Assembly: GCA_030159075.1 (NCBI GenBank)
Contig: BROG01000970.1
Location: 1 to 64,000, forward strand
From: Atrina japonica
Taxonomy: Eukaryota; Mollusca; Bivalvia; Pterioida; Pinnidae
Direction: 5' to 3'
Length of the DNA stretch: 64,000 nucleotides
Shown here: piece by piece, positions 48,901 through 63,622 of the stretch
Position numbering within the stretch: position 1 is the stretch's first letter
How the letters are laid out: each line of letters begins with the position of its first letter
Made by a program: the position numbers and the translations under genes
The notes under the pieces: generated by a model
The model's input: the letters and a program-made list of their open reading frames with translations, nothing else
Told to the model about the DNA's origin: nothing
Database searches by the model: none

Positions 48901-51900
48901 ACCCGGACAAATATTTCACGACTGGAATCCTCCACAAGAGCCCCACATAGTCACAATTAGCTATATTTGTCCATTACTTAAAAATTATTATGATGACGTG
49001 TACTTTTTCATCTGAACATTTCTATTTTATTTCAGTTTCTTCCTACTATTATAAAATGCGGCTCCGGCACCTGTGGTCCCAGACGTAAATCTCACCAAAG
49101 ACAGCAGAAAAACAAGGTTAAGAAGCAAATACAAGATTTCTCTTTTGAAAGCTACGTCTGGCTGCAGTGTAACTTGTGCTCCAAGTGGCGTTATGTCCTG
49201 TGTACTGATGGTGTTAACTTAGCACTGTATCAGACGATGTGGTAGGTAACTTTGTATTTCATTTTATAAATAACTTGAACATCTGCTGCCAAGCATCATC
49301 TGCTGAAGTGGAAATTGTCACGACTTATGTGTCCGTTATCAATGTCTAACTCGACAGACCCCCCCTGTGGTCACATTTAAACTCGCCCAACTCAATAATA
49401 CATGGTATGATCTATTGTCATAATTCAGTATTGAACAAGTTCATGTTGTATGTAAAATTATTATAATTTTTCTAGAAGCCGTGTTAATCAGATGCGGATA
49501 CTAAAAAATTCTAAACAGCTTTTAGAAAATTTGAAGGCACACAATTTTTCTCGAATTCACAGTATCAAAACATATGATTTACTCTTTACACTACTATTCC
49601 ACATAAAAAATTAAAAGAAAGACTTTTTAGCATCATTGATGCTTGATGATGTTTTTTTCACTAAAGGTGGTACCCGAAAATTTAAATATTTAGTGATTGG
49701 CTATCAACATGCTGGAATTTCTAATAGACAATATATTTGTAATGTTCGGAGACGTGGTCTTTCAACAAATTGTCGGCATTCCTGTGGGAACCAATTGTGC
49801 CCCCTCATTGGCCGACCTGTTCCTTTATTCATACGATGCAGACTTCATTCAGATACTGCTGAATCAAAAGAAGAAAAAGTTAGTTGTGTCCTTTAATTTG
49901 ACATTTAGATATATCGACGACGTTTTGTCAATTGATAATGACAATTTTCATACATATGTCAATGTGATATATCCCAGCGAACTAGAAATTAAAGATACAT
50001 GTACAACAGAATCAAGCACACACGCTTCATACTTAGACATTTTACTTAATATAGACACTAAATTGGCAACTAAGCTATACGACAAACGCGACGATTTCGG
50101 CTTTCCCATCTTAAATTTTCCACATTTAATTAATAATATCCCTCAGTCAGCCGCATATGGAGTTTATATTTAAAAAATGATCCGGTATGCCAGGGCATAT
50201 GAAGATTTCATATACAGAGTGACACAGGGATATCGAAAACCGCGTTTAATGTCAACGTTCCGCAAATAGTCTTGTTTGCGATTTCTCTGTTTCACTAAGT
50301 GAAATGTTGAGTTGCCTTTCGTTGGCAGTTGTTGAAACGTCTGTACCAATTGTGACGAGGATTCACTCCTCATGTATTTCATTGGACTTGACTGTGGACT
50401 CACGGCGGGTGTGACTGGTCGATAGGGGATGCTTACTTCTCCATGGCACCTGATCCCACCTCTTGGTTTCCAGAGGTCGTGTTTGTCCATTTTTCCCGGA
50501 TTTGTATTTTTTAAATGGGCAGACCCAAATGTCACATTAGGGGTTGATTAGTTATGTTCTATACATTAATCTGTCTCCTGGTAGTCTTTTGGACATCAGA
50601 CGGACACTGTTGGAATCATCATCTGTTTTGTCTATGTCTGCCCAGAAGTTGTTCACTACACATGGAAGAAATATGTTTAACTGTTGTTTTATATGCGTTA
50701 GTCTATTTACCTGAAATTGACACTTTAGATTTCTTCTGCTGTTGTGGATTAGATACAAACACTAATGTTTACACATGTTATTAAATGCTTAAATATCAAG
50801 TATATTCAGAGAAAAGCCGTATTTATACGCCGATATACCCGTTCATACCGGTATTTAAAAGCTATAGTTTCACGATATGCAACTATGTTGTTCTATCTCC
50901 AAAAATGCTGGTAACTAAAATATAATCAAAGTACTTAGAGTACAGATACGAGTTGATGGTAATCGTTTTGTGTATGTCCGTGGCAGGTATAATACACTCA
51001 ATACTGAAAATTATACATTGTGTAAGCTTCATGTGTATGAAAGATATTCGCAGGTTGATTTCAATAAAGGATACCAGACTTTTTACTGAGGAAATGCAGC
51101 ATGCTATTTTAGAGTTAACGAATTAACAAACACCTGCGTGCATCTTTATTTCAAAATAAGTACAATCATGGCCATCACATTTTTCACATCCGTTACCATT
51201 ACGTCTGGGTAATGATGATGTATTTATTATGCTGTTATAACAAGTTACATGTACATAGATCAGTGATATGATTATAAAGCCTCGTGCTTATACACATCGC
51301 TGCATAGATATTAAATTTTCTATGTGACATCAATATACTCTTACATTGTACTCCCCATAGTAGCGTTTAAATCTCTAGTCCAATACGTGTACATGTAAAA
51401 CATTTTCCAATCTTCAAAGAATGTCTCTAGATTCTCGTCAGCTAAACTCACGTGAATGACACAGCTTCTAATGTCCAACTTCACAGATGCCAATACACGC
51501 AACGGATCTCAAACTCATTTGTATATTAATGGTGCGCAAGAATTGTAAACATTCCGATCAATCGTTTAATTAAAACGTCAATTTCGTAACAAGTGTATAA
51601 AATAAAGAATAATTGAAAGTAATTTTCAAATATCACAACATTTATCATGAAGGTCAGACTGACCTTTATAGAATATATTTTCTCAAGGCCTATATTTTTC
51701 AGCGAATTGTTACTATTTTTTCGTCAATTTAAAAAGCAAATATTTACAAATTAAAGAGCTATTTGAAAATTTCATTCTTGAAGTTGAATTTCTGATACTG
51801 GAATGAATGCATATGTGTAATTTCCCGTCAATGTAATGTGCTATGTACTCCGTACTGTAAAATGTGCTTTGACTTGTTCCCAATAAACAACTTGCCATAA

Positions 51901-52549
51901 CATTACTCAGTTGATGGAAATCAACTCGTTATCATGGTATGGTTGACATGTTTCAATTTTTGTATTTACCTGCGACAAAGTATATTAAGAAAATAAATCA
52001 CCCTTAGATAAACCTTTATTCCTCTTATGAATGCGTATGAAGACTCAATTCACCAAATCCTAACAGGAAGTTAACGTCCCTTCCTCGTGCTTAAGACACA
52101 CAACAACTGCATTCAGGTAACTCAGATTGTTGCCTAAACCTAAATAGTGTCTAAAATTTTGTTTTTATTTAGTAGCGATGTTAAACACATAAACACATGC
52201 ATGATCGCTGCAAACTCTGGTCTGCCTACATAGCTAGAATAAATAAACGTACTACGTTTGCCATTGCTATAATTTAAGAATTTAATCTGTTATCCTTTGT
52301 GTCTATTTATCAACATTTGAGTTCAAGACTTTTCAAAAAACAAAAACAAAATTTTTCTTTTCAAGGTTTTGCCACATGAATCCAGACAAGAGTTGCAATT
52401 CCTGTTTTGACGAAGAGGACTGGAAAGCCCGCCATGAGAAACATCAATCCACATCTACAGTATCTCCGTCAGATGCAGTCAGTTCCGCAGAATATAGTGC
52501 ATTCTCCTCTTCTACTTCTCACATGTTGTACAGGAAGCCGAGTTGGTAG
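36725..52549 (+). CDS. bHLH + HMG-box + CW zinc-finger protein, MEIOSIN/BHMG1-like (5' end missing)
   Basis: Spliced gene of seven exons: 36725-36918, 38802-38894, 46382-47213, 47733-47892, 48399-48537, 49036-49241, 52366-52549. Every junction is GT-AG and phases match throughout (entry phase 1, then 0, 0, 1, 2, 0, 2), giving 602 residues to a TAG stop at 52547. Order, numbered from the first residue seen: acidic region 1-65; helix-loop-helix about 70-116; acidic Ser/Asp/Asn-rich segment to about 370; HMG box 378-448 (RRPKNGFIRF, LGSKWRKM, ERKPYE, WRYAP); basic linker; CW finger about 513-556 with ligands C518, C521, C544, C555 and WFCHMNPD. In vertebrates bHLH plus HMG box in one protein defines MEIOSIN (BHMG1), a nuclear partner of STRA8 in starting meiosis. 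The CW family binds methylated H3K4. Role here is inferred: a chromatin-binding germline regulator. No start Met lies in the first exon found, so an upstream exon is missing. A diverged SOX-like protein is the alternative for the HMG part. Confidence 0.85.
36940..37215. repeat. Diverged tandem repeat in intron 1 of the HMG-box gene
   Basis: Three to four imperfect copies of a unit containing gttcccatttactgctgggt, aaacgcaggaaatgcag and ataatttgtcttgtc. Unit length varies because of internal deletions. Confidence 0.6.
37286..37731. mobile_element. Foldback/MITE with about 80-bp terminal inverted repeats
   Basis: The left arm starts ttaaaaccgatctcttatcg and the right arm is its near reverse complement ending cggtttttaa; both include gctcccgttttctg and tatcgc/gcgcta-type segments. 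It lies wholly inside intron 1 of the HMG-box gene. The core carries no transposase frame. The flanks share gtctctgccaa, but not directly at the ends. Confidence 0.7.
38050..38350. repeat. Element family E, rearranged copy
   Basis: tgtgaaaataaggtcaggtcc, aatagtaaggttgaat and aaaatatataggagttt are family E blocks, some inverted, in intron 1 of the HMG-box gene. Confidence 0.5.
38802..38894 (+). CDS. Exon 2: helix 1 and loop of the HLH
   Basis: Phase 0 at both ends, 31 codons between attgcag and gag|gtaact. It encodes helix 1 (LQQEQMLCLKELAELIP) and the loop (DDFLFIPTSE). Helix 2 starts immediately in the next exon (LSILQGATNYVQYLKNVLQ), so the intron falls inside the HLH at the loop/helix 2 boundary. 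The residues before helix 1 are acidic or neutral, not the Arg/Lys-rich stretch expected of a DNA-contacting basic region. Confidence 0.75.
38917..40302. mobile_element. Outer TIR element in intron 2 of the HMG-box gene (contains a nested element)
   Basis: The ends are taagccggttcacac and the inverse gtgtgaacggggcttta. The interior is made of repeated AAACTTTGAT(C/G)(A/G)TGTGAAC and CAAAGTCCATCAA motifs in both orientations. The left end lies only 23 bp after exon 2's donor. No protein-coding frame was recognised. Confidence 0.6.
38971..39922. mobile_element. Inner foldback element nested in the outer one
   Basis: Inverted ends of about 60 bp: the left starts gaaaggctgtttgggtcac and the right ends gtgacccaaacggcctttc. 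Both arms carry gatgacaactttcacgtt-like sequence. The insertion separates two halves of the outer element at tat, so TA or TAT is the likely target duplication. The interior, about 0.8 kb, has no recognised gene. Confidence 0.65.
40497..40755. repeat. Dispersed repeat B, copy 2
   Basis: Matches the insertion at 7024-7337: both start ataataccaaa(a/g)ttataatg, carry gacttcatcagttgag, and end ggtgttatcagtgc(c)aaa followed by agtataag. It lies in intron 2 of the HMG-box gene. The preceding bases (cacctgatctcatccttggg) resemble the Penelope-like 3' sequence seen at 50450. Confidence 0.7.
41029..42995 (+). mobile_element. TIR element with TTAA target duplications carrying a P2X7-C-like gene
   Basis: The ends are AGTGCCATG and CATGGCACT, flanked on both sides by TTAA (41025-41028 and 42996-42999). 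A second, subterminal inverted pair containing TGACGTCA plus gatgaac lies at 41221-41240 and 42793-42812. TTAA duplications are typical of the piggyBac and Kolobok superfamilies; no transposase is visible in the 1,967 bp, so it would be non-autonomous. The element sits in the 7.5-kb intron 2 of the HMG-box gene, same strand. Confidence 0.7.
41299..42728 (+). CDS. P2X7 C-terminal-domain-like short protein, two exons
   Basis: Exon 1 is 41299-41540 and exon 2 is 42632-42728. The donor catg|gttatt joins the acceptor ttaatag in phase 2, rebuilding a Trp codon. The product is 112 residues: an acidic Ser/Asp-rich start, HPYQFEPYAS near residue 50, an acidic run, then SSWCKCENCIVMPTHR. PYxFEP plus WCxCxNC...MPT is the conserved start of the cysteine-rich P2X7 C-terminal ballast domain, found in many stand-alone invertebrate proteins; the Cys bind zinc in P2X7. 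Here it stops 20 residues after MPT, lacking the usual following CC, so the copy is probably truncated or frameshifted. AATAAA occurs at 42774, 46 bp past the stop. It lies within a TIR element, which suggests transposon cargo, not a host receptor. Function unknown. Confidence 0.65.
43355..43432. repeat. Tandem duplication, 39 bp x 2
   Basis: Two adjacent identical copies of a 39-bp unit beginning gctgattaagttacacaatg and ending catgtttcggacaa. Confidence 0.85.
43568..43932 (+). mobile_element. Candidate solo LTR
   Basis: Starts TGTAA and ends TTACA. In proper order it contains a TATA-like box (tatataag at 43773), a downstream transcribed-looking region and AATAAA at 43883, the layout of a U3-R-U5 LTR. 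Flanking target duplication is at best the 3-bp ctt. No internal retroelement is adjacent. Confidence 0.4.
44000..44192. repeat. Foldback repeat
   Basis: The left arm tgtccgtgaggaccatgatt pairs with a right arm ending attgtcctcacggaca; pairing extends through tttactttgtt/aacaaagtaaa. The loop of about 130 bp has no feature. Confidence 0.65.
44877..44958. repeat. Hairpin, about 29-bp arms
   Basis: The left arm catggtaaaattcatatta and the right arm atgaattttaaccatg are inverted copies, as are the inner catatcatat/atatgatatg segments. The loop is about 20 bp. Confidence 0.7.
45281..45372. repeat. 31-bp tandem triplicate
   Basis: Three copies of gatacgga(a/t)tttttgcatg followed by gccggtctgatat, nearly identical. 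Confidence 0.85.
45514..45587. repeat. Strong hairpin, about 36-bp arms
   Basis: ttaattcctttgggga then ttccgtcgtgttgccccc, a 2-base loop, and the reverse complement with one or two mismatches. As RNA or single-stranded DNA it would fold tightly. It is not inside a recognised gene exon and lies in intron 2 of the HMG-box gene. Confidence 0.8.
46245..46340. mobile_element. Short MITE just upstream of exon 3 of the HMG-box gene
   Basis: tacagaagaacctcgc on the left and gcgaggttccactgtt on the right are inverted. It belongs with other cagtaaaacct/cagtagaacct-ended sequences in this window (8589, 23177, 30013, 54035). It ends 41 bp before the exon, so it supplies part of the intron's 3' end. Confidence 0.55.
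46382..47213 (+). CDS. Exon 3: HLH helix 2 and long acidic Ser/Asp/Asn-rich segment
   Basis: Starts after ctattttag in phase 0 and ends at aaaag|gtaaag in phase 1; 277 codons. The first 20 residues form helix 2 of the HLH. The rest is low-complexity and acidic with one more hydrophobic patch (VVPFIEGYSLRFPFSSKLAK), then a run of Asp/Glu. It looks like a disordered activation or interaction region; that is inference. If the donor is ignored the frame stays open to a stop at 47231, so intron retention would give a truncated protein lacking the HMG box and CW finger. Confidence 0.8.
47733..47892 (+). CDS. Exon 4: N-terminal two-thirds of the HMG box
   Basis: Bounded by tatttcag and ga|gtaagt, phase 1 in and phase 2 out. 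It encodes GSVLRRPKNGFIRFSVEYRK through KWRKMSYEERKPYE. The spacing of RP-N-F, the Trp of helix 2 and the KPY motif matches SOX/TCF-type HMG boxes, while NGFI and ERKPY resemble what I recall of vertebrate MEIOSIN. Confidence 0.88.
48399..48537 (+). CDS. Exon 5: HMG box helix 3 and basic tail
   Basis: Begins after taattcag with one base completing the Glu codon and ends in phase 0 at aag|gttaat, a weaker donor. It encodes MQFESDIKDLREKHPEWRYAP, closing the HMG box in the SOX manner (xHPxWxYxP), then a basic stretch ending RPRETLKRK that may act in nuclear import or DNA binding. Confidence 0.85.
49036..49241 (+). CDS. Exon 6: basic linker and first half of the CW zinc finger
   Basis: Acceptor ttatttcag, donor tg|gtaggt, phase 0 in and phase 2 out. 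A Cys/Gly patch (KCGSGTCGPRRK) and a Lys/Arg/Gln-rich linker precede VWLQCNLCSKWRYVL. The two Cys are the first zinc ligands of a CW domain, and the two Trp (515 and 524) are those that in the family help form the pocket for methylated H3K4. Confidence 0.85.
49480..50490 (+). mobile_element. Penelope-like reverse transcriptase remnant in intron 6 of the HMG-box gene
   Basis: Frame pieces from about 49500 (FSRIHSIKTYDLLFTLL), 49697-50158 and about 50180-50260 (YARAYEDFIYRVTQGYRKP) read as one RT broken by frameshifts and an in-frame stop. Hallmarks: GIPVGTNCAPSLADLFLYSY, the catalytic FRYIDDVLS, HASYLDILLNID and AYGVYI. I recognise this as the Penelope-like RT type widespread in molluscs and cnidarians; assignment of the order is tentative. 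The RT has no intact frame and is surely inactive. A conserved non-coding 3' block (caattgtgacgaggattcac) follows at 50348 and recurs inverted at 2908-3060. Confidence 0.7.
49697..50173 (+). pseudogene. Core RT fragment of the Penelope-like element
   Basis: Longest open stretch of the remnant, 158 codons. It spans RT motifs around the GIPVGTNCAP turn and the YIDD catalytic pair, and ends where the next conserved residues (SQL-type motif) are replaced by a stop. The N-terminal palm and any GIY-YIG endonuclease are absent. Confidence 0.7.
51487..51927. repeat. Dispersed repeat C, uninterrupted copy
   Basis: Carries aactcatttg(t/c)atattaat, gtgcgcaagaattgt, tcagcgaattgttacta, actgtaaaatgtgctt and gttcccaataaacaactt in this order. 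The same blocks occur at 10143-10520 and 14193-14290 with 3.7 kb inserted between them. Confidence 0.75.
52366..52549 (+). CDS. Exon 7: second half of the CW zinc finger and C-terminus
   Basis: One base completes the Trp codon, then FCHMNPDKSCNSCFDEEDW. W-x-C-x-MNPD followed by Cys 11 residues on is the diagnostic second half of the CW domain. A Ser-rich tail ends at TAG 52547-52549. A frame-shifted open frame runs on to 52670, so an alternative acceptor or donor is possible but not needed. Confidence 0.82.
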
Positions 52550-52723
52550 ACTCATACAGGAACCGGTCAAACCAGAGGAAGAATTTCTCGGTAGGACTAC
52601 ATTGATAGAACTATATCCAAGCAGGTTGATGTTTAATGAGAAGGAGACGACCATCCATTGTAAAGTTTAGATCAGAATTTCAAATGGAAACACATTCCTG
52701 TCAGTTGATTAATACAGAATTTC

Positions 52724-52729
52724 AATAAA
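52724..52729 (+). terminator. Polyadenylation signal AATAAA of the bHLH-HMG-CW gene
   Basis: Canonical AATAAA 175 bp after the stop codon, followed by a GT/T-rich stretch (tatttgtttcttgtc) suited to the downstream element. No other AATAAA lies between stop and this site. Confidence 0.6.
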
Positions 52730-52806
52730 ACATTATTTGTTTCTTGTCTCTGTCTCATTACTAATTATTTTTCGTTGATATGAAGATGCCATCGATTTTA
52801 GATGAT

Positions 52807-52810
<4 letters not shown>

Positions 52811-52879
<69 letters not shown>
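52811..52879. repeat. (TA)n microsatellite
   Basis: Uninterrupted TA run beginning about 65 bp past the likely poly(A) site of the HMG-box gene. Confidence 0.95.
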
Positions 52880-52882
<3 letters not shown>

Positions 52883-53229
52883 CGAATGCTGAGAATTTCA
52901 GTGGTAAATCTATCGCGATTTGAACCTAAGTTTGTCTTGCCCAGAAACTGCTACCGCAGTGAAATGAAACATTTAGTGATGCTACAACAGAAAGATCGCA
53001 CTATATTCCAAAGCATTACTAGACAGTGCCAAAAATCTTAACAGCTGATTTACAGCAATGGTTAACCGGCAGTTTTTAAAATCACCCAATCACAGACTGT
53101 CATAGCAATCGTCTTATTCCTGAAAATGTCTTCACGGCATAAAGGCTGATGCTTTTTAAGAGTGTCGGGATGAATTAAGCACCCTCGGTATATTCAGTGG
53201 GCGGAGCGTAAATGCAAATAACCAATAAT

Positions 53230-53335
53230 CTAAGTCGGTTAGATGTAATTTTGACGTTTTATTTGATTGAGACCATAAGGGCTCACTATGCTCCGCCCTA
53301 TTTCAATCACATAGAAACGCCAAAATAACATCTAA
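53230..53335. repeat. Foldback repeat
   Basis: gttagatgtaattttgacgt and ttgattgaga on the left pair with tttcaatcac, cgccaaaata and acatctaac on the right, with tgctccgccc nearby matching ggcggagcg at 53200. Confidence 0.55.
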
Positions 53336-53629
53336 CGTATACATAAGCCGGATGGAGTTTGGTTTCACACACTTAAAGTCCAAAAAGGCTGAAGTAGGTG
53401 TTTCCATTAAGTTATCAAGATTCTTCAACGGTGCAGCAAACAGTTGACCGACTTAAGCATTCTGCACATTAAGTGTGCATGTAAAGTAAGTTTGGTATAA
53501 GTAATATTCGCAATTAAAGGAATTTTCAAGGGCGCATTTAGGATTCAAAGTTAGAGGAGTTGCAAGTATATCTTTTTCGAGCGTAGCGAGGGTAAAATGA
53601 ATACCTAGTTTCTAAATGTAGTAAATTGC

Positions 53630-53935
53630 CACTCCACCGCTATGTCCCGGGTCCCTATCTCGTGGCAACACACGCGGTATGCCCTGGAGCCCTCAGCATT
53701 TGATTCTTTTGAAATTCTAAAATGTAATGTAGTATCTCGCTTCTTGTCCATGCAGGTCGGAGTCCTGCTGGAACCTAAACTGATTTTGTGAGAAAGATTT
53801 GACAGTTTACTTGCGGAAGGCCGATCGTCTCTTTCCGGGTACATTGTAACCGGGTTATTTCCTCCACCATTAAAAATTTGCCACCACCTTATAACTGAAA
53901 AACTTTTGAATGTGGCGTAAAATGATAAAACAATA
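53630..53935 (+). mobile_element. SINE family 1, diverged copy
   Basis: The body matches the intact copy at 7639: ttgtgagaaag, ttacttgcggaaggccg, cctccaccattaaaaa and gtggcgtaaaat. The tRNA-like head is replaced or too diverged to read. Confidence 0.6.
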
Positions 53936-54034
53936 AACACAAACAAATATTTTGCGTATTTAACACCATGCGAGATAAAGAACATTTTTTTTCTTTAAAT
54001 TGACTGATATATCATGTTATTGCAAGTGAATACT

Positions 54035-54180
54035 ACAGTAGAACCTATAGTTCGATAAGTCTACTACCTCGAATAATTAAGTCGTTATTTTCCACTCACT
54101 ACGATTGCCTTTGACCGGAAGAGAGCGCTGTAATTATTCAAGTTAAAAGTCTACCAAGTTAAAGTGATATCCGGGTTCTG
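54035..54180. other. Fragment with cagtagaacct end
   Basis: tacagtagaacctatagttc resembles the MITE ends at 8589 and 46245; the right end was not found. The rest of 54180-55430 shows no gene. Confidence 0.35.
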
Positions 54181-55505
54181 TCAAAAGTCCAAACAATCCT
54201 GTCTATTCACCCAAAACAAGGAGTACAGGTAAAACATTATTGCCTTGACCTGTGCCAAAAACGAGCATGTCATCGCTGTTATGATTCCATTTAGACTCGA
54301 TGTGTTTGTAAACATGTGCCAAACGCTGAACTGGCACATTTTTATCAACACAACGAGTCTATAAAAGATCATATTGGGGCTGACAAGCTTGTTTTTAACA
54401 GATAAATATTAGATCTACGGTAATGTAAGGAATCAGTGCAAGGTAAAAAAATTTACCTGTCCACACCAGAATTATAGTTAATGAACCGATCGTAGTTGAC
54501 TGATGTGTCACTTAACCTTGGTAGACCCAAACGGCATAGCTCATTAACATTCATGTTTACTAGTTTAAAATAAACATGTTATAGCTACAATCGGGTGGGA
54601 CGTTTGTAATCACCATGTGGGGCTAATTAGGGTTAGAACTAGTATAGCTTGTGTCCCTAAAAGCGCTAAGCGCATTTGCGCTTAAAATGTAATTTTAAGG
54701 TGAACGCTAAACAATGAAAAAAAAACTTGGAATGGCCTAATCACATATGACTAATAAACTCGTGTCAACAATATAATTACTTCCTCGTGGAAATTTCCAT
54801 TTAGACAAGGAAGTGATCATATATGTACATACATAATCAAATACCGCATTGATTTTAATCAGTATACAGCTTGATGCTTACCTGTTTGTACGGTTCTCGA
54901 CATTAAGTGATCTACACAAAATCAGGTAAAATTATGTAAATTGTGTATTGTAACTAATGGTTAGATTTAGATAGTTTAATCATTTGTTAACTTAATTTTG
55001 TAAATAAAATCACAATATGGTTTTGTGATTATAGTGCATTACACGTTGCATTTATCTATTTTAAATATCATATCTCTCCATCTAACTTTCAACCTCTCTA
55101 TCTATCTATCTATCTATCTACGTTGTATAGAACAATTATTTTTTTTTACGTATTATATGTATATAGAACAGTACACATATATTATATACTTCTAATCGAT
55201 TCTGTCAATTTGAATCCATCGTAAACTTCAGAACTCCTCTTTTAAATTGTCTATTCTATTTAGTTAATAATGGCCTATATATATGACTATTATATTTACC
55301 AATCATGTACCAAATCAGATGTCTTACTTCCGTTACAGAAAGTTTTAAATGATGATCATTTGCAAGATGTGTGTTGATTGTAGGTACTTCAAGAATATTT
55401 CATCCTAAACGTGATTTTTATGTGAAATAGGCACTATTTTAAGGAAGCTATTGAATTCATGCAAATCTCTGTTATCACGTGATAACAGCCATTTGCATTA
55501 ATCAT

Positions 55506-61332
<5,827 letters not shown>

Positions 61333-61989
61333 GCTCTTGTGTCCCATGCGTATTTGATGGACCTTCGTATGAACACGAAGTATGATGGCTGACTGGAGAC
61401 TTGTAAAATGTCAAAGAAATAACTTTTAACAGGAAAAGTAATCTTCTGTATATAGACTGTTGCCATGGTTTTAAGACAATTGTATAATTTTAACGTTAAC
61501 ATAAACACTATCTTATAAATTTTGAGAAGTCCAGATTTGAAGTTTATGTTGCTGAATGAATGAGACTGGATAAAAATATTTCAATGTTTATCAGAAGTAT
61601 AGGTTGTGTTTCCAACAACAATGGGGCACCAACAGTCATTTGGATAACATGTATCATTTCATGTAATATTTTTTTGCAACTGTTCTACGAATGATATTAT
61701 CTTTCTACTTAAGATATTTCTGAAATTAAAATATTATGCATCCCATCTTCAATTTCTAGATAGTGGCATTTTCCACCCAGTAGAAATATGCCCATACCAT
61801 GATCGTGTTTTGGTAGCGCTCGGCTATGAACACGTGCCGCCTTATAACATGATCATGCATTGGTGTTATGATATTTACTGTCTACTGGAGATTGAACTTG
61901 GGCATTGGTCATTAAGGACTTCGAGGATGTTTGCAGTCAGAGGGACCATTAATAGTATGATTTAGAAGTACCTATTGATATTGGAATAT

Positions 61990-62220
61990 TTGATTTGATT
62001 TGATTTGATTTTTTGTTTTACGCCATACTCAACAATCATATCAATCATATGATAGCGCCCAGTTTTTATTGGTGGAGGAAAAAGACCACCGACCTTCCGC
62101 AAGAAAACTGGCAAACTTTCCCACTTAATTCGAAATGACCCTAGCGGGATTCGAACCAGAGGTGAGAGGCTTTGTGATTTAAAGCGCAATGCTCTAACCA
62201 CTCGGCCACGGAGGCCCCCA
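61990..62220 (-). mobile_element. SINE family 1, intact copy with target duplication
   Basis: On the minus strand: a tRNA-like head with box A (tggccgagtggttagagc) and box B (ggttcgaatcc), the shared body ccagttttcttgcggaagg, and a (TTTGATT)n-type tail. Flanked by identical ATATTGGAATAT at 61978-61989 and 62221-62232, so the insertion is recent and its boundaries are firm. Confidence 0.9.
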
Positions 62221-62689
62221 ATATTGGAATATATGTAAGATCTTTAACAGTACCACCATGAAAACATCCATTATGATATCTCTCATTAGGTTTTTGAACA
62301 TGACCTTATTTTGGAAAAATAATGAAACATTTATGCTTCCGAATATGAATGTACCTCACTTGTCTGTGGCTAGCCATAATGAACTGAAAAAAGTGTATAT
62401 TTGTCCGGAAGACGCTGATAATAAAATTTTATTTTTTTTCGCCATGTCCTTATCAATACAAATTATTAGATAATTTAGACATTAATTATTAGATATTGAC
62501 TTTAAAATTTCTGATGATACCCGAAACCGCAAAATTGATCGTATTTGAAATAACACACAGCAAACCAGATAATACAAAATTGGTTAACACCGTTCCTTGT
62601 AGTTTATCTAAAGCATGCAATAAATTTATATCATATGAATTACAATGGTAATAAACAAAATTTGATATGAAAATATGACTGCTTATTTC

Positions 62690-62975
62690 CAGCGACGGGG
62701 GTTGTCAAACCACACAATTAAACTGATCAATACTGCGGTCATACCACATATTTTATCTGGATTCATCAAAACCACAGTTTATACCTCAAACTTTAACAGG
62801 ATTCACCAAGTCGCGGTTCATAACACTAGTTGTATCTGGATTCATCAAAACTGCGATTCATACCGCTAATATTATCTAGATTCATCAAAACTGCGGTTCA
62901 TACATTTTTATCTGGATTCACGAAAACCGCGGTTCATACCTCTCATTTTATCTGGATTCATCATAAGCGCGAATC
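62690..62975. repeat. Imperfect tandem repeat, about 44-bp unit
   Basis: Six to seven copies of atctggattcatcaaaac followed by (c/t)gcggttcatac and a short variable spacer. Confidence 0.7.
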
Positions 62976-63158
62976 ATATAGCGGGTGCCCTCTCTTCTCT
63001 GTGGAAACTAGTTCTTGTGTTCCAAGAGGTACATGTTTGTCCAGTATCAATTCTCTTTGTTCATTGCGTTTTTAATTTCTAAGCTTTGGTTGTAACACTT
63101 TTCTAATCAAAAAGTATTTTGTCTCGTATATTATTTGTATTATTATTACTGTTTGGTC

Positions 63159-63420
63159 AGAGCCGGCCTGGCTCAGTGGGTAGCGCGCTCGACTCTTGTC
63201 TTGAGTTGGAGTCCAGTCGGCGGCAGTTCGGTTTCCTGTCCTTCGGATGAGACAGTAAAAACCGAGGTCCCGTGTCACAGTAGGTGTCGGCACGTTAAAG
63301 AACCCTCACTGCTCAATGGCCGTAAGTGCCGAACATTTGTAGACCTTCACCGGCATTTGGTGAAGTTTCCATATGAGAAAAAGATTCTTGAGTGGGACGT
63401 TAAACAACATTAAATAATAA
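63159..63420 (+). mobile_element. SINE family 2, intact copy with target duplication
   Basis: The tRNA-like head agccggcctggctcagtggg, tagcgcgctcgac leads into the body (aaaaccgaggtcccgtgtc, ggcacgttaaagaaccctca, tgggacgttaaacaac). Identical TACTGTTTGGTC flanks lie at 63147-63158 and 63421-63432. Confidence 0.88.
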
Positions 63421-63622
63421 TACTGTTTGGTCTAAGTTGGCCCAAGCATATAGCTGTAATTGTAGACCGGAAGTATCAGATATAGACAAGGAAGATGATC
63501 TTCAGAGTAATTCAAACTATAGTATATACATGTGTATATATAAGTGTGCGGATATATTCCAAACGGGACAATATTGTAATTTTATTTGCATGTTGATATA
63601 TTTTAAATAAAATTAAATACAC

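Noticed and set aside
52407..52670. Alternative 87-codon frame over the last exon of the HMG-box gene.
   Set aside because: It would break the CW finger; the frame carrying WFCHMNPD and the matching phase is clearly the real one.
63161..63235. tRNA-like sequence agccggcctggctcag.
   Set aside because: Head of SINE family 2, flanked by a 12-bp target duplication.
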